From Rugalucina vietnamica (Eukaryota > Mollusca > Bivalvia > Lucinida > Lucinidae), in contig OZ024870.1 of NCBI GenBank assembly GCA_964017185.1, positions 34,475,139 to 34,539,138 of the forward strand: a DNA stretch of 64,000 bases, written 5' to 3'. This document shows positions 45,658-56,879 of this stretch, one piece after another. How positions within the stretch are numbered: position 1 is the stretch's first letter; each line of letters opens with the position of its first letter. A program made the position numbers and the translations under genes. The notes beneath the pieces were generated by a model. The model searched no databases and had not been told where the DNA came from. It saw nothing but the letters and a program-made list of their open reading frames with translations.

Positions 45658-45790
45658 AGTTTTCTGCTCCTCAAAAGATTTGGCTCGAAGGATTCCACTC
45701 CAAAACTCCACTCCAATATTCAACTCCATGGCTCCAATCCAAGACACCGATCCATTACTCCACCCCATAGAATACACAGTGCCCGATGGA
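45658..45790. repeat. Right member of the 3.7-kb-spaced inverted repeat
   Basis: In complement matches 41902-42030 from CACTGTGTATTCTATGGG to GAGCCAAATCTTTTGAGG. Confidence 0.6.
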
Positions 45791-46560
45791 ATTTCCAAGA
45801 TTTTTACATACCTTGAGTTGCTTACGACAGTACACATGCAACAATCCTGCAATAATGTCAACTCCCATCGGCGTTCTCGTACTGTCGTAAAGTCTCGCAA
45901 TATATGGAGAATTGAAGTTAAAAAACCGACTCATTTTCTTTTGCTCGTTACTTTACACTATCTAGGTATACACTCATCCAAAGTTCTAAGCGGTCACCTT
46001 CAAATTACCATATAATTGCCGGTATAAACAGGTGAATTCACTTCACCATCATGTTGAAGTGAAACATGATAGAAAGTCCGAATTTGAAACATGATAGAAA
46101 GTCCGAACTGTCACTTAAATTTGCCACACAAATATCATGATGGGATGGTAGCCAAACGAAGATCAGTGCCGAGAAACAATTATGGTATTTGGACAGTTAG
46201 GCTTACTCAAAGACTTGTATGGCAAATCTGGCCTCGTATGACCCCTTAACATCGTTGTTCGGTTATAACAAAACCTCCAACAGGAATTTTGTTGAAAAAT
46301 ATCCCAAACCAATCTATGTGTCCTTTGACCTAAAACACACCAATCACAAGTGGTGACCAATGCAAATGGCGGGCATACGTAATAAGAATATCAAGCACCT
46401 GTCGATGACTACACTTGTGGGAAAAGTGGGAGTGTCGTTACCGGCGATAAGATATATATGCGCATAGCTGTTTGAAGCCGTTTTCCAATGGACCGAAATC
46501 CGTGTTCAAACAGCTAAAACCATGTTCAAGTCATGAGATTTAAATGCCGTTTGAACCTGG
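45791..46560. other. No gene recognised
   Basis: Contains a tandem duplication of GAAACATGATAGAAAGTCCG (about 46061 and 46087). No coding evidence. Confidence 0.3.
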
Positions 46561-46905
46561 GTTTGGGCTAAAATCCGTTGATGTCATTGGTCAATGCGAT
46601 GTGACGTCATTGTATTATAAAGAAACCAAATGGCCGAGGTTGAAGAAGCTATGCGTTTTTCGAAGAGTTTTTTCGTTGTTAATGTTATTATTAAGAGATT
46701 TTTAACAGCCATAAAACAAGGTTTCTGCACCCAGCAAATCTTACCTTTCGCTTGCTGGGTACTGATTTCACTTCGTAGTCATTCTTTTATTCCTTTCAGC
46801 TTAAACTGCCCGCAAAATGTGGCAGAAAATTGCACGATATACCGTCATAGGATAGAGATTCCAAATGGACCCACCACCAAATTATTGAAAATGTGTCAAT
46901 TTTGA
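46561..46905 (+). promoter_or_regulatory. Possible promoter-like patch before a short ORF
   Basis: CCAAT in complement (ATTGG), a full CRE (TGACGTCA) near 46601 and TATTATAAAG near 46613 lie within 40 bp, just upstream of ATGGCCGAGG at 46630. The ORF that follows (91 codons) is unrecognised. The ATG is too close to the TATA-like box to be the start of a transcript initiated from it, so this may be coincidence. Confidence 0.22.
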
Positions 46906-47624
46906 ATTTCGATGGCCGTTGCCATGGAAACGGTTTGGTATTCAGCCGAAAAATCAAGGATCTGTACTTGACTCCATGAAGTAAATTTGCTGTAACAATT
47001 TAAAAAAAAAATCTGTAATTTTGCACATTCCATCATTCCATTGACGAAGCTCGATGGTTTGTGACAGGCTCTCTTTAAGGGGATTTGTGTATAAAATGCA
47101 AGAATAGCGATTAACCGTGTTTTGTTTCATTGTTCAAATATTCGCTAGATCACACGGAAGGGGATTGAACACGCGCCCTTCGACCTTGTGTTTAAACACC
47201 TTTCTCGTTATCCATGGGATGTTTGAACACTGAAAACCATGGTTGATCCCTATAATAACGAATGGATATTTGGATGATCTTTTGAAAGGCAACTCTCAAT
47301 GCAACATACGAAAGTGTGATTTTAGATATAATTACAAACATTCATTATTTTTCTCAACATTGAGTGACCGCTTAGAACTTTGGGTGAGTGTATCTGTGTA
47401 TAGTGACTTACTTATCATCGACACGCAATGCATTTATTTTTAGCCTACTCTTATCATAAAATGCGACATGCAAATTAGAAATATTGATCTATTTTATGTG
47501 TATTTCTTATAGGCCCTGGGCTTACTTCATCCAAATCGCGCCTGCAATATTGAAAATCAGAATCATGTTAAGTCTCAACAGCTAAATTGAATTTTGAAAA
47601 GGGTATTAATAATCAGTCAAACAA
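46906..47624. other. No gene recognised
   Basis: Spacer with a GTTGCCATGGAAAC near 46919 that again resembles an X-box, here single. Confidence 0.3.
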
Positions 47625-47668
47625 ATAATCAATCAATCAATCAATCAATCAATCAGTCAGTCAGTCAT
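47625..47668. repeat. (AATC)n / (AGTC)n microsatellite
   Basis: About seven AATC units followed by four CAGT units. Confidence 0.9.
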
Positions 47669-48198
47669 ATTATTCAAGGATTCATCTGGTCTCAAATCTC
47701 ATCATTTGTATGAAGATCTAAGTGAGCTATTTGAATACTCCCGAACTGATAGTAGATTGTTTTTGTTTTATCACCAAAATTTGAGGCAATGTTCTTCAAG
47801 AAAAATGCGTATATGTGAACTTGATACATTAAATGTCATAAATTCATCAATACACTATTCATTCGTATTTAATTCATCTCATTCGAAACAGGGAACATAC
47901 GTTTTGTTACTTGCCTCATGAAGAACCAAAACAAATATACGCACAACACAAGTAGCACAAAGAGCAACAATCGCTCATCTGAGAAACAATACGTTTCACT
48001 AAGCAAATGTGAAAAAAAAAACTCCCTGTCTGAGTGATGATTCGCATAAATTTGATCAAGTTTGACCAGCTGGTCTAACAGATATTCAAGTTTCTTTTTA
48101 TACGCTCAAGAGAGGTGGGGGGGGGGGATTCAAAGCCACCCACCCGATTTGGCCTGATATCGAATTCGTCTTGAGATTTAATGCATGTGAAGCAAAAT
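47669..48198. other. No gene recognised
   Basis: AT-rich spacer with a G run at 48117-48127. Confidence 0.3.
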
Positions 48199-48342
48199 TC
48201 ATCAGGAAAACAAGTCCATGAAAAGAATACCCCCTTGAACCCCACTTTTATATAGAAACTGGGGTTTGCAGGGGTATACCTATTTTTCTTATTTTTTTGC
48301 TCCAAAACATAGATTGTGGGTACTCGTTAGAACCGCCTCGCC
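48199..48342 (+). mobile_element. MITE-2, left half
   Basis: CATCAGGAAAACAAGTCCATG, ACCCCACTTTTATATAGAAAC, GGGGTTTGCAGGGGTATACC and GTTAGAACCGCCTCG are in the order of the complete copy at 7838-8115. The sequence stops at the central hairpin, where the Penelope-like relic begins. Confidence 0.72.
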
Positions 48343-51300
48343 GATTGGGTTAAAAATTAAGCATGCAGACTGTCGCATAACATTTAAGTTATATCCTATA
48401 CGTCTGTAACGCGTAATGATTTTTCTGAATTGAAAAGAAAAAACATTCGTTCCTATAAGTTTCTTAAATTTGTAAACCAAGTCACCATAAAATTCTGGTT
48501 CCGAAAGGCCCTTGCTTATAAGGGTCTTTAGCCCAACATTAAATTTGGAAATCATTTCATAGTGTCTGCGATAAAATATAGAAAAGGTGTTTCGAAGTTT
48601 ATGATACCGATAGTCCTGCTGAAGAAGTTTGGATGTTAAACATTTATTACGTGCATTGAAGTCCGCAACATGATTGCAGACTCTAGCAAACCTAATAAGT
48701 TGCGAAATGTATACGCTATAAGAAGTACGGCGAGGAACGTCACCATCCAAAAAAACGGAAAATTTACTATATCAAGATCAAAGTCATCGCGTTAGAAGAA
48801 ACGAATCCATTTGCAATAGAAAGATGTAAGTCTAAAACAGGGGCTTCGGTATATGTGTTGTTTGCTTTATTCAACTGTAATTCAGGGGGATGAATTTGTT
48901 TGACCATGCCTTCAAAATAAGCATTGTCAATGTTCAAAAGATCATCGAGGTACCTAGAAGTCGAATTAAAAGCCTCGATAACATCAGATTGATTATCATG
49001 GTTAAGAGAATCCATGAAATCTCCTCGTAGCAGCATAAAATAGATCAGCTACGAGAGGGGCGCAATTTGTACCCATCGGGATTTCAACAATTAGTCTGTA
49101 TAACTTGGTCCCAAATCTAATATAAATATTATCCAGGAGATAGGATAAGGCATCGCATACATTCTGACATGACCAAAGTGTATATCGAATTTGGTCAGAG
49201 GAAGTGAAAAAAGCTTTTCTGTCATTACATGCCAAATAAAGTGAACAATAGTTTTGAATGCTATTTTGAATGTCCACTCTATCAAATCGAGTAGTTTTTC
49301 TTTTATCAGATTATGTGGCAATGTGGTATACAGACTAGAAAAATCGTATGTGGACAAGCTCGTCGCACGGAACCCTCTACACTTCAATTTAGAGAGCACC
49401 TCGTCAGAATTTCATACACTGTCTCGCAGTATCCTATGACATGAGATTTGATAGCAGTAAGACTGGAAGTTAATAATTTAGAAAGTTCGGTGGTAGTACA
49501 AGAACTAGAATTAGCAATAAATCTAGCTTGCTTTGTACTAGTCCGGCACGAATATGGCATATTTTCGATGGACCTGGAAGTCGGGTATAAAGTTTTTTTC
49601 TTGACGGATTCTTGTAGGTAAGACATTGCAATTTAAGATTCTGGATGATGACAGCCTGTCATCATTGAGCATTTTGAGAAATTCAAGATGGCGTCCAAGA
49701 TATCTAAAATGATGAAAATACATATGGTCTGTTATACATTTTGTCCATAAAATGAATGAAAATGCAAAGTTGCCTAACAACTTTATTAGGTATTAACTCA
49801 ACTGTCTTCATGATTTCTGGTTTGAAAACCAAGGATGGCATTCAAGATGACTGCCAAAATAAGATTTTTTTAAAGATTTTAATTGTTTTACCATATATTT
49901 ATACGGTATACATATATGAACTTCTTCTGGATTAGACACTGACATTATAGAATCAAAATAATGAACTCATGACATCATTGAACCTTGTCAGAAATTCAAG
50001 ATGACATCCAAAATGTCTACCAGATACAGATTTAGAACTAAAAAGTCAATTACACTGATCTGAAAGTGAATGTTTGTTTGCATTTTGATCAAATTTTGAA
50101 GGGAAGTTACAGGACTGTTGAAGCTTACATATTTTTGCAAGCTGTAAAATCATCATATTTAAGATGGCATCCAAAATGGCTACCAGAAAAACACCACCAC
50201 AAGTTCTTCTCTTTCTGTATATTGTTGCTGTAAAATAGACACGAAAATACCACATGGTTCATCTAAGCAAATGCTTTGAATATATTTTAAGTAATTAATC
50301 GCTTTGAATTATCTTTGAAGCTATTAAAAGTGCAGATTTAACACACTGCATTGCTGTTATTCTATTACTGTAATTTCAGTTTATTTTTACACATATTATG
50401 AAAAGGATCCATAATATAGATCAATGTCCTGGGGAAATTACTATTTACGGATTCACACCAAGCTGTCTAACAATGGTGCAGAAATATACACCTTAGTGCA
50501 AGCTGTGACATTAATATTGTCAATGTCAACAGAGCATGAAAATCAGATCAAGGGGAATACCAGGCTATGGTGCATGCTTTAAAAGTATATCAATGACAAT
50601 TAACAGACACGATTACACAATCCAAATGTTAGCCTCTACTTATATGCATACTTGAAAGCATATTCAGCCAAAGAAAATTATTACATCCGAAAAGTTGAGC
50701 TCTTATATCACCCAGTGCTATAAGCAGATGCAATAAAACCACAATTATGCAGCTAAGGACGCAGTCTAAAAACCACAGTTTTGTGTTATTTATTTTCTAC
50801 AAGCCTAAGCCTAACCACACGGCGCTCTGTGGCGCTATGACTTTCAGTTTCACTTCCAAAAATGCAATTCAGTTGATTTAAGAAGGCGATTTGGTGGTCA
50901 GAGGTACCGTTCAAGTTTCGTCTCATTTGTCAGCCACCAAAATGACTCTGGCAACACATTTAACAGATCTGATTTTAAAAGGCATGACTGACAATTTCAG
51001 TTATTTAGGAGGTCAAAGTATAAACGTGTGCAATAGTGGCCAATGTTTATAGAACATGAGCGTTAATTAAATCAAGTGTTAGTTCACCAGTCTTGTATAC
51101 CTAGTCTGTCGGCTTATGACGGTTCTTGTTTTCAAATGATACCAGGAGTCGTGAGGTGTTGAGATTTAAAGTAACAAAAAGTACATCAGTGTCATCCGCA
51201 ACAACTGAAACTCCTTTTTCTAGGTGTTTTCGATTTTCATGAAGTACAGAAGTGACTATATGGTACACAAGGATATTATCTGTCTGCTTTTAAGTGTGTT

Positions 51301-53180
51301 TATGTCAATACTTTCAATTCAAATACATTTTTACACATTTTGTTCGCTTTTTTGCCTGTATCATCTAGTGTGTGGATATCATTGCTCCCTTTACAAATCT
51401 AAGCATCCTGTGTAAGACCATAGCCTATAGATTTAATAAGCTGTTGTTTGTTCTCAGTAACAGCAAACAACAATAAAATGAATACTGACCAGACAGACTA
51501 TGTGAGCGCCAACTATACAGCGGAGTTCTTGTTATTTTTCATTAGTATTCCTAAGAATTAAACGTGTTTTATGGTGCATTAAAATCAGAAATATACAAAA
51601 GGTTTAACAGTGTACATGTATTAGGAAAATGTTTGTTCTGACAGCCATCTTGGATTCCATATTGTACTCAAGCCTGGAAAAGGTAACCAATGTTAGATAT
51701 GTCAATATGTATTAAATGGTGGGATAAAACAGCATTTTTCATTCAGTTAGAGACAAACGTTAAAACAGTGCTTAAAAATCATTTTCAGATATCATCTTGG
51801 TCAAATTGTTTAATGCTGACAGGGTGTCACAAGTTGGATTCTATATTGACAATGTCAATGGATTTATAAAGGAAACAAAACTTAATATGTCATATTCAGG
51901 CCTAATTGATCAAAATATGTATGCATAAGAAGCTCAAATATGTATATCTTGTACAGACATTTGTATTAGTCAAGAAATCTTATTCTGGCGGCCATCTTGG
52001 ATGTAAATTTTGATCCTTAAACCAGGCAACAATATCTAATGTCAGATATAATAATACCTCCTAAAGTTGTGAGGAAACCTAGCATTTTATTCATTTTAAC
52101 GGGCACATTGTACACTAATATATGTATTTTCATTATTTTCTGACATCTTGGACGCCATCTTGAATTTCTCAAAATGCTCAATGATGACAGGCTGTCATCA
52201 TCCAGAATCCTTAATGGTAATGTCTAACCTACAAGAATCTGTAAAGAAAAAAACTTTATACCACAATTCCAGGTCAAATTGATTTTGTGCCGGACTATAC
52301 GGTCTTTTGTGAAGCTTAGGTAACCAACACATCGTAGGAAGTTTGTCTTGGCCTTCATTGACACAAACAGAAAACTTTACAGGTAATTCATTTAAGTGAG
52401 CATTAACTACAGACATTTCATCACTATCTGTCTCCTGATAAGCCCTGGTACCATCAGGCTCCTGTTTTAAGGTGTTAATATAGTGAAGCCTACAAACAAC
52501 AACAACGTTGTTTGCGGCCTTGTCTGCTGGAACCAAGACATACTTTCTATTGAATTCTTGGATACCCTGCTTCAAATGCTTCAAACCTTTAGAAACAATT
52601 TTGCGAATTCTAGAATCCGAAATTATTTTTAAATTTCCAGTTACTATATGTCCGGCGGGTTGATAAAGATATGTTGAATCTTTACAATCTCAAGACTTAG
52701 GAGTATTAGCATGAATATCAAGATCAGAAACAAGTTTATTGAAATTGAAAATAGTATTTCTGATTGGTTTATTATATTTGTAAGATATAATAGGAGGTTC
52801 CGAGTTTTGGAAGTACGTAGGTATAGACTGTGACAGTGATTTGCCCTGGAATATACTTGGTAGATCAATAAAGTCAATTCCTTTATTAATGAACGAAATT
52901 TTAATGAAATGTCGATATGATTAGATTCGGAATCGATAAATGGACGAAGAGCATGTTGAGTATAAAATCGTGTCAGCAGTGCAGCTTCGTACATTTGATG
53001 ATTTCTATCGTAGAATCTGTTAGCCTCTGTGTCCAAGGAACGTAATACGGCACTAGGTAGAGAACTAAGATAAGAAAGCATAGAGTGTGTTCCCTTAGTT
53101 TAGCCGCTAAATCATAAAGGGAAGTGTTCAATTTCATTGCAGCGCACCGTTTTCGCTTGTCATTACCCCTTTTCATTATA
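48343..53180 (-). pseudogene. Penelope-like reverse transcriptase relic, split by a foldback element
   Basis: Reading down the minus strand from about 53180, several frames give a protein family I recognise from many invertebrates. First come KRCAAMKLNTSLYDLAA and IQEFNRKYVLVPADKAANNV, then LPTMCWLPKLHKRPY, where a 2.76-kb insertion splits it. It resumes as ARFIANSSSCTTTELSKLL, STYDFSSLYTTLPHNLIKEK, IPMGTNCAPLVADLF, FNSTSRYLDDLLNID, DGDVPRRTSYSVYISQLIRF and ISKGLSEPEFYGDLVYKF. The YDFSSLYT, GTNCAP and YLDD motifs fit a Penelope-like reverse transcriptase. No GIY-YIG endonuclease is seen. Several frameshifts and stops make it inactive. The 3' end is cut at NPI by a MITE-2 half. Confidence 0.8.
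49539..52297. mobile_element. 2.76-kb foldback element inside the Penelope-like relic
   Basis: The ends are TAGTCCGGCAC and its complement, and homology between the arms extends inward for more than 300 bp. Shared stretches include GATTCTTGTAGGT, TCTGGATGATGACAGCCTGT and TTCAAGATGGCGTCCAAGAT. TAC on both flanks gives a 3-bp target duplication. Removing the element and one TAC rejoins the host gene as PYKA. The interior repeats AAGATGGC(N)TCCAA-type motifs in both orientations and has no ORF of note. Confidence 0.85.
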
Positions 53181-53529
53181 CCATGAGATCTGGATTTACG
53201 TTTACGAGACTATAAAAGTGTAAGAACATCAAATCGGGCATTTTAGAAATACATGTATTACCTTCATGGTAAATGTTGTCGTTAAATCCCAGTGGAAAGG
53301 GTGTTTGCAATAATTTTATCCATTTAAGTTCAGTTTCAACAAACCACAAATTAAATCTGATTTGTCCCAAAACCTGATGGAAAATTCTCCCTCTTCAGTT
53401 ATACTTCACGTTATATTTGACTAATATTCAAGTTCCTTCTTTAACTCATTTAGTTGTCTGTAGTCTATCTACTTTCAGGTCACAGGCTACAAAACTTTCT
53501 GGAAAATTTAATGTTTCCACTATGTTACC
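53181..53529. other. No further gene recognised
   Basis: Upstream flank of the Penelope-like relic. The ORF at 53176-53370 (minus, ELKWIKLLQTPFPLGFNDN) is likely an extension of the same relic, with the N-terminal phrase seen in this family. Confidence 0.35.
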
Positions 53530-53870
53530 ATATTTGACCTTCCCCCCTAAAATAGGTCAAGGTAATGATTTATATACACTATGATGGAGCAGGGGTATTG
53601 ATGCTACATGCCAACTTGGAAGCGGTCCATTCATTCCAGAGAAGATTTTTAAGGTTTTTGCCATATATGGGCATGACGGACATCTTGGTTATGTGAAGTA
53701 GACCATTTATAAACCATTTAGACCCCCATTTGTATGGATACTACACATAACATTTGATTTGATTGGTCAAGTAGTTACTGAGAAAATTTAGTTTTAAATT
53801 CAATATGTGAATGACCTTTGGTCAAGGTCAAGGACATTTACCTTAAATACTCACATAACTTCAATAACTC
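53530..53870 (-). repeat. Fragment of the 454-bp repeat
   Basis: In complement shares ACATAACCAAGATGTCCGTC, CATGCCCATATATGGCAAAA and the AATAGGTCAAGG stretch with the tandem units at 57000-58900. Confidence 0.6.
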
Positions 53871-53984
53871 AATACTTTTTCTGTATCTACCAATTTTCAG
53901 GTCATTGGCTTTCTGAAAAACCCCATGTTTACATTTTTCCAGTGAAAAGCCTATTTAACCAAAATTGAACTCAGTTTTGTAATA

Positions 53985-54713
53985 CTGATAAAATTAAAGC
54001 TGAGATCCTTTAAGAGCAGTGAACATATTGTAATGAGAACTGGGATAGGCCATACCACTACTGGGAATCACGTGGTATTGTTTACATACAAACAGGTAAA
54101 TGATCGGGTGACACACACTACAATGAGAATGCATTTGACGTTATATTTTCGAGTTTTCTCCTACAGCGTTTCTGCTACTGACTGATTGATAGGTGCAGTC
54201 AATACAGAAATTGAACATGTATTGAAAGAAACTAACACAAGAAATCCCGATTATTTCGTTTCCGCAAACACTTCAATACTACTGTATGGGAAGTACTATA
54301 TGTTCATGGGACGGAAGTGTTTGTGAAAACGAAATAATCTGGATTGCATATGTTACTTTCATTCAATAAATGTTCAATTTCTGCATTGACTGCACATTTC
54401 TATCAGTCAATAGAGTAAACGTAATGGGAGAAAACTCAAATTTCTCATCTCAACATTGAACAGAATTTCATTGTGCGTCACCCGATCATTTATCAATTTG
54501 TTGGTATACAATACCACGTGTTTCTCAGCTGTGCATACCATAGTCTCGTCAGTGACCTTATAGATTTGGCAACATGGGGCCACAGAGTATTACTTTCAAC
54601 AGGGTAGTCGATACAAAGACTAGAATTATCCAAATGGGGGTAAGAAAGTGTATCTATTCTGATTTCTCAGAATCAAAGGACCAAAAGGAAAATATAATGC
54701 AAGTTACATATAG
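53985..54713 (+). repeat. GGGCCATAC repeat copy, split by a palindrome
   Basis: The left part (53985-54057: GAGATCCTTTAAGAGCAGTG, GGATAGGCCATACCA) and right part (54534-54713: TCGTCAGTGACC, TTTGGCAACATGGGG, AAAGGACCAAAAGGAAAATA) are the two halves of the repeat seen at 4405-4745. Confidence 0.7.
54058..54533. mobile_element. Near-complete palindromic element, 476 bp
   Basis: The left half begins CTACTGGGAATCACGTGGTA and the right half in complement begins CACAGCTGAGAAACACGTGG. The two halves pair along most of their length (TAAATGATCGGGTGAC, GATTATTTCGTTT, CAAACACTTC). CATACCA flanks both sides, an apparent 7-bp target duplication. No ORF. Confidence 0.8.
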
Positions 54714-54790
54714 TTAGCTACAATCAGTCTCTAAACGGAGTTAATTGTTAGCTAAAATTTGGGTTTTCGTTAGTCAGTGTTGGTTATCCT

Positions 54791-56521
54791 TTAGTTTCTA
54801 AGCTTTCTGAACTTGATATTGATAAGGTATCAGAGAAAGCAGCACAGAGAGCCAAAGACATGATATCGAACTGTAGTGTGGATGACTGTAAAAATACCAG
54901 CTTAGCAGCCGCAAGCTTGTATATTTGGGTATGCGACTTGTTCAAACTATTACAAATATAAACATATACAACCATACAGAATAGGATTTGAACGGTAGTA
55001 GCAGCAATTCACTTACTTTTTTTGCAAGGTTTGTTTTATAAAGTGTAAACATTTTATTATATTCATCAAAAGAAGTTTTGCACCAGTTAATATTTTTCTC
55101 ATTTTAAAATAATGTTAAGTATAGATAATTTTCAAATAAACTTTTAAAACTCCATACCATGTTAAAAGGCTGGACTTCGTGAATAACAAATCAATATTTT
55201 TTCTTAAAAAGATCAAGTAAAATGTGCAAAAATGCATGCTTTTGAAAACACCAAAATTTAGGATGCAGCTAAAAGCCCGCATCTTTATTTCTGGGCTTCC
55301 AAACCTGAATTCGTTTCACATACTCACTCGAGATACTGAAAGCAATCATTTAAAGCAAAAAACTAAAAATTGAATTTTTTTGGACAAAACCACTATTTTT
55401 GACCAAAAATAACGATTTTTGAGATTTTGTCTATATTCTCAGATAAAGCTTATATACACCTCGGTTTTTGGAGTGGGAATCTTTTTCTGGTTGCGCCTTT
55501 TCCAGATCTTTGCCTACTTGTACCTTTTTAGTAACTCATCTCTCAAATAAAATGGGTTGTTTTTCCTTCAAACACAGCATGCAACACCCTTCAATGTTTA
55601 ACTGGAGGTACTGCTTTTCAAACCATCAGTACAAATAGGCAATGATCAGGAAATAGCACAATCAGAAACAAATTCCCACTCCATAAACCGAGGGTGGGAA
55701 AAAATTAAAATGACACTTAAGTACTTATACCATGGAAACATGTCGTAAGCCGAGTGAGCAGCTATTCCCCAAAAGCTGCATATCAAAAACATACTCATGC
55801 AACATCTTTGACATGAGATCGCCTTTAGCAGAAAGAAGACAGGCCGCAGGTTTTTGTGTCAAAACATCTCATAGTGATCAAAAATTGAAAACAAATTTGA
55901 TTTTACTCATATTCTCCAATATTATTTATGATTTTTTTGGTCAAAAATTGCAATTTTGTAAAAAAAAAATGAATTTTTACCAAAATTTTGAGATGTTTTA
56001 AATTGTTTTAGGCTTAATCATTAGCTTTGGAGCCCTTGTGTGTAAATTTGGAAACAAAAATGTGTTCTTAACACTGTGACATTTTTGGTGGAATGTTTTC
56101 GATTTTCCAATTTTCAGTATCTACAGAAAATGGGAATTTTCCATTTTTTCCTAAAATAATTTCCGCAACGTTTTTTGGTCTTATCACACACATTATCAAC
56201 TCTTTCAGACTGTGCAAATTCAAAAAAATATATATTAAAATCTAAATGGTGCAAAACTTCTTTTGGGGAGTATATTTTACCAATTACACAGAACTTGTTT
56301 TATTCACTCATGGAATTGCGTTTTTCTGTTGTGTTTCTGGTACTTATGCTATTTTTATATTTTTTCAGGTAGAAAATATTGTGGACGTCGTCCTTAAGAA
56401 GAACAACTATTTTCAGAAGAGTTTTATCATTTATGATTTGGGGAACAACAACTGCATGGAACGAAAACAGAGTCCAGAGAAATTATACAGAAACATTCAA
56501 CGAGTTTATCAACCAAAATAG
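54791..56521 (+). CDS. Dynein-stalk-like paralog, partial, with extended C-terminus
   Basis: The two recognisable exons are 54791-54928 and 56369-56521. The first reads LVSKLSELDIDKVSEKAAQR to AASLYIW, open throughout, and ends TTTGG before gtatgc. It matches exon 3 of the intact gene from its 13th codon; the WRLGKK part is missing and a possible acceptor is TTATCCTTTAG. The second starts after TTTTTTCAG with VENIVDVVLKKNNYFQ. Where the intact gene and the broken copy stop, this copy has AAG instead of TAG and reads on through KSFIIYDLGNNN to PEKLYRNIQRVYQPK and TAG. AATAAA follows at 56571. No upstream exons were found on this strand, so it may be a 5'-truncated duplicate. The intron holds an inverted pair of R4 repeat fragments. 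Confidence 0.62.
55455..55790. repeat. Inverted pair of R4 repeat fragments
   Basis: CACCTCGGTTTTTGGAGTGG at 55458 (plus) and CCACTCCATAAACCGAGGGT at about 55677 (minus) are inverted copies of the same section of R4. The minus copy continues to AGCAGCTATTCCCC. Confidence 0.65.
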
Positions 56522-56580
56522 ACTAAATAGCATAAACCAGTTTTTGTACTAAATTGAATTTTGTCATTGAAATAAATAAA

Positions 56581-56879
56581 TGAAGAAAAATGTACAGTCA
56601 AAGCATATGGCTGTTTAAGTAAGTTTTTGTGAGATCGACAAAACGTCTCGCACAGGAGTACATTTTGTTCTTGGCATTTCCTTTGCACTGAGTTGTCTTG
56701 CCGTGAAGCTTATGTCTATTGTCCTTTTGTCTTTCCTGAAGCCACACTGAATTTCTAGATGGAATTTAAGTTCCAGTCCTGTCTGCTCTAGATGACATGT
56801 GGTATATCAACAAGGGGCGTTTGTCAGGCAGTAATTGAAGATACCTTTATAGCCCAATACCAAGCGGCTACTGGCTCGG
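56581..56879. other. No gene recognised
   Basis: Downstream flank of the paralog after its polyadenylation signal. Confidence 0.3.
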
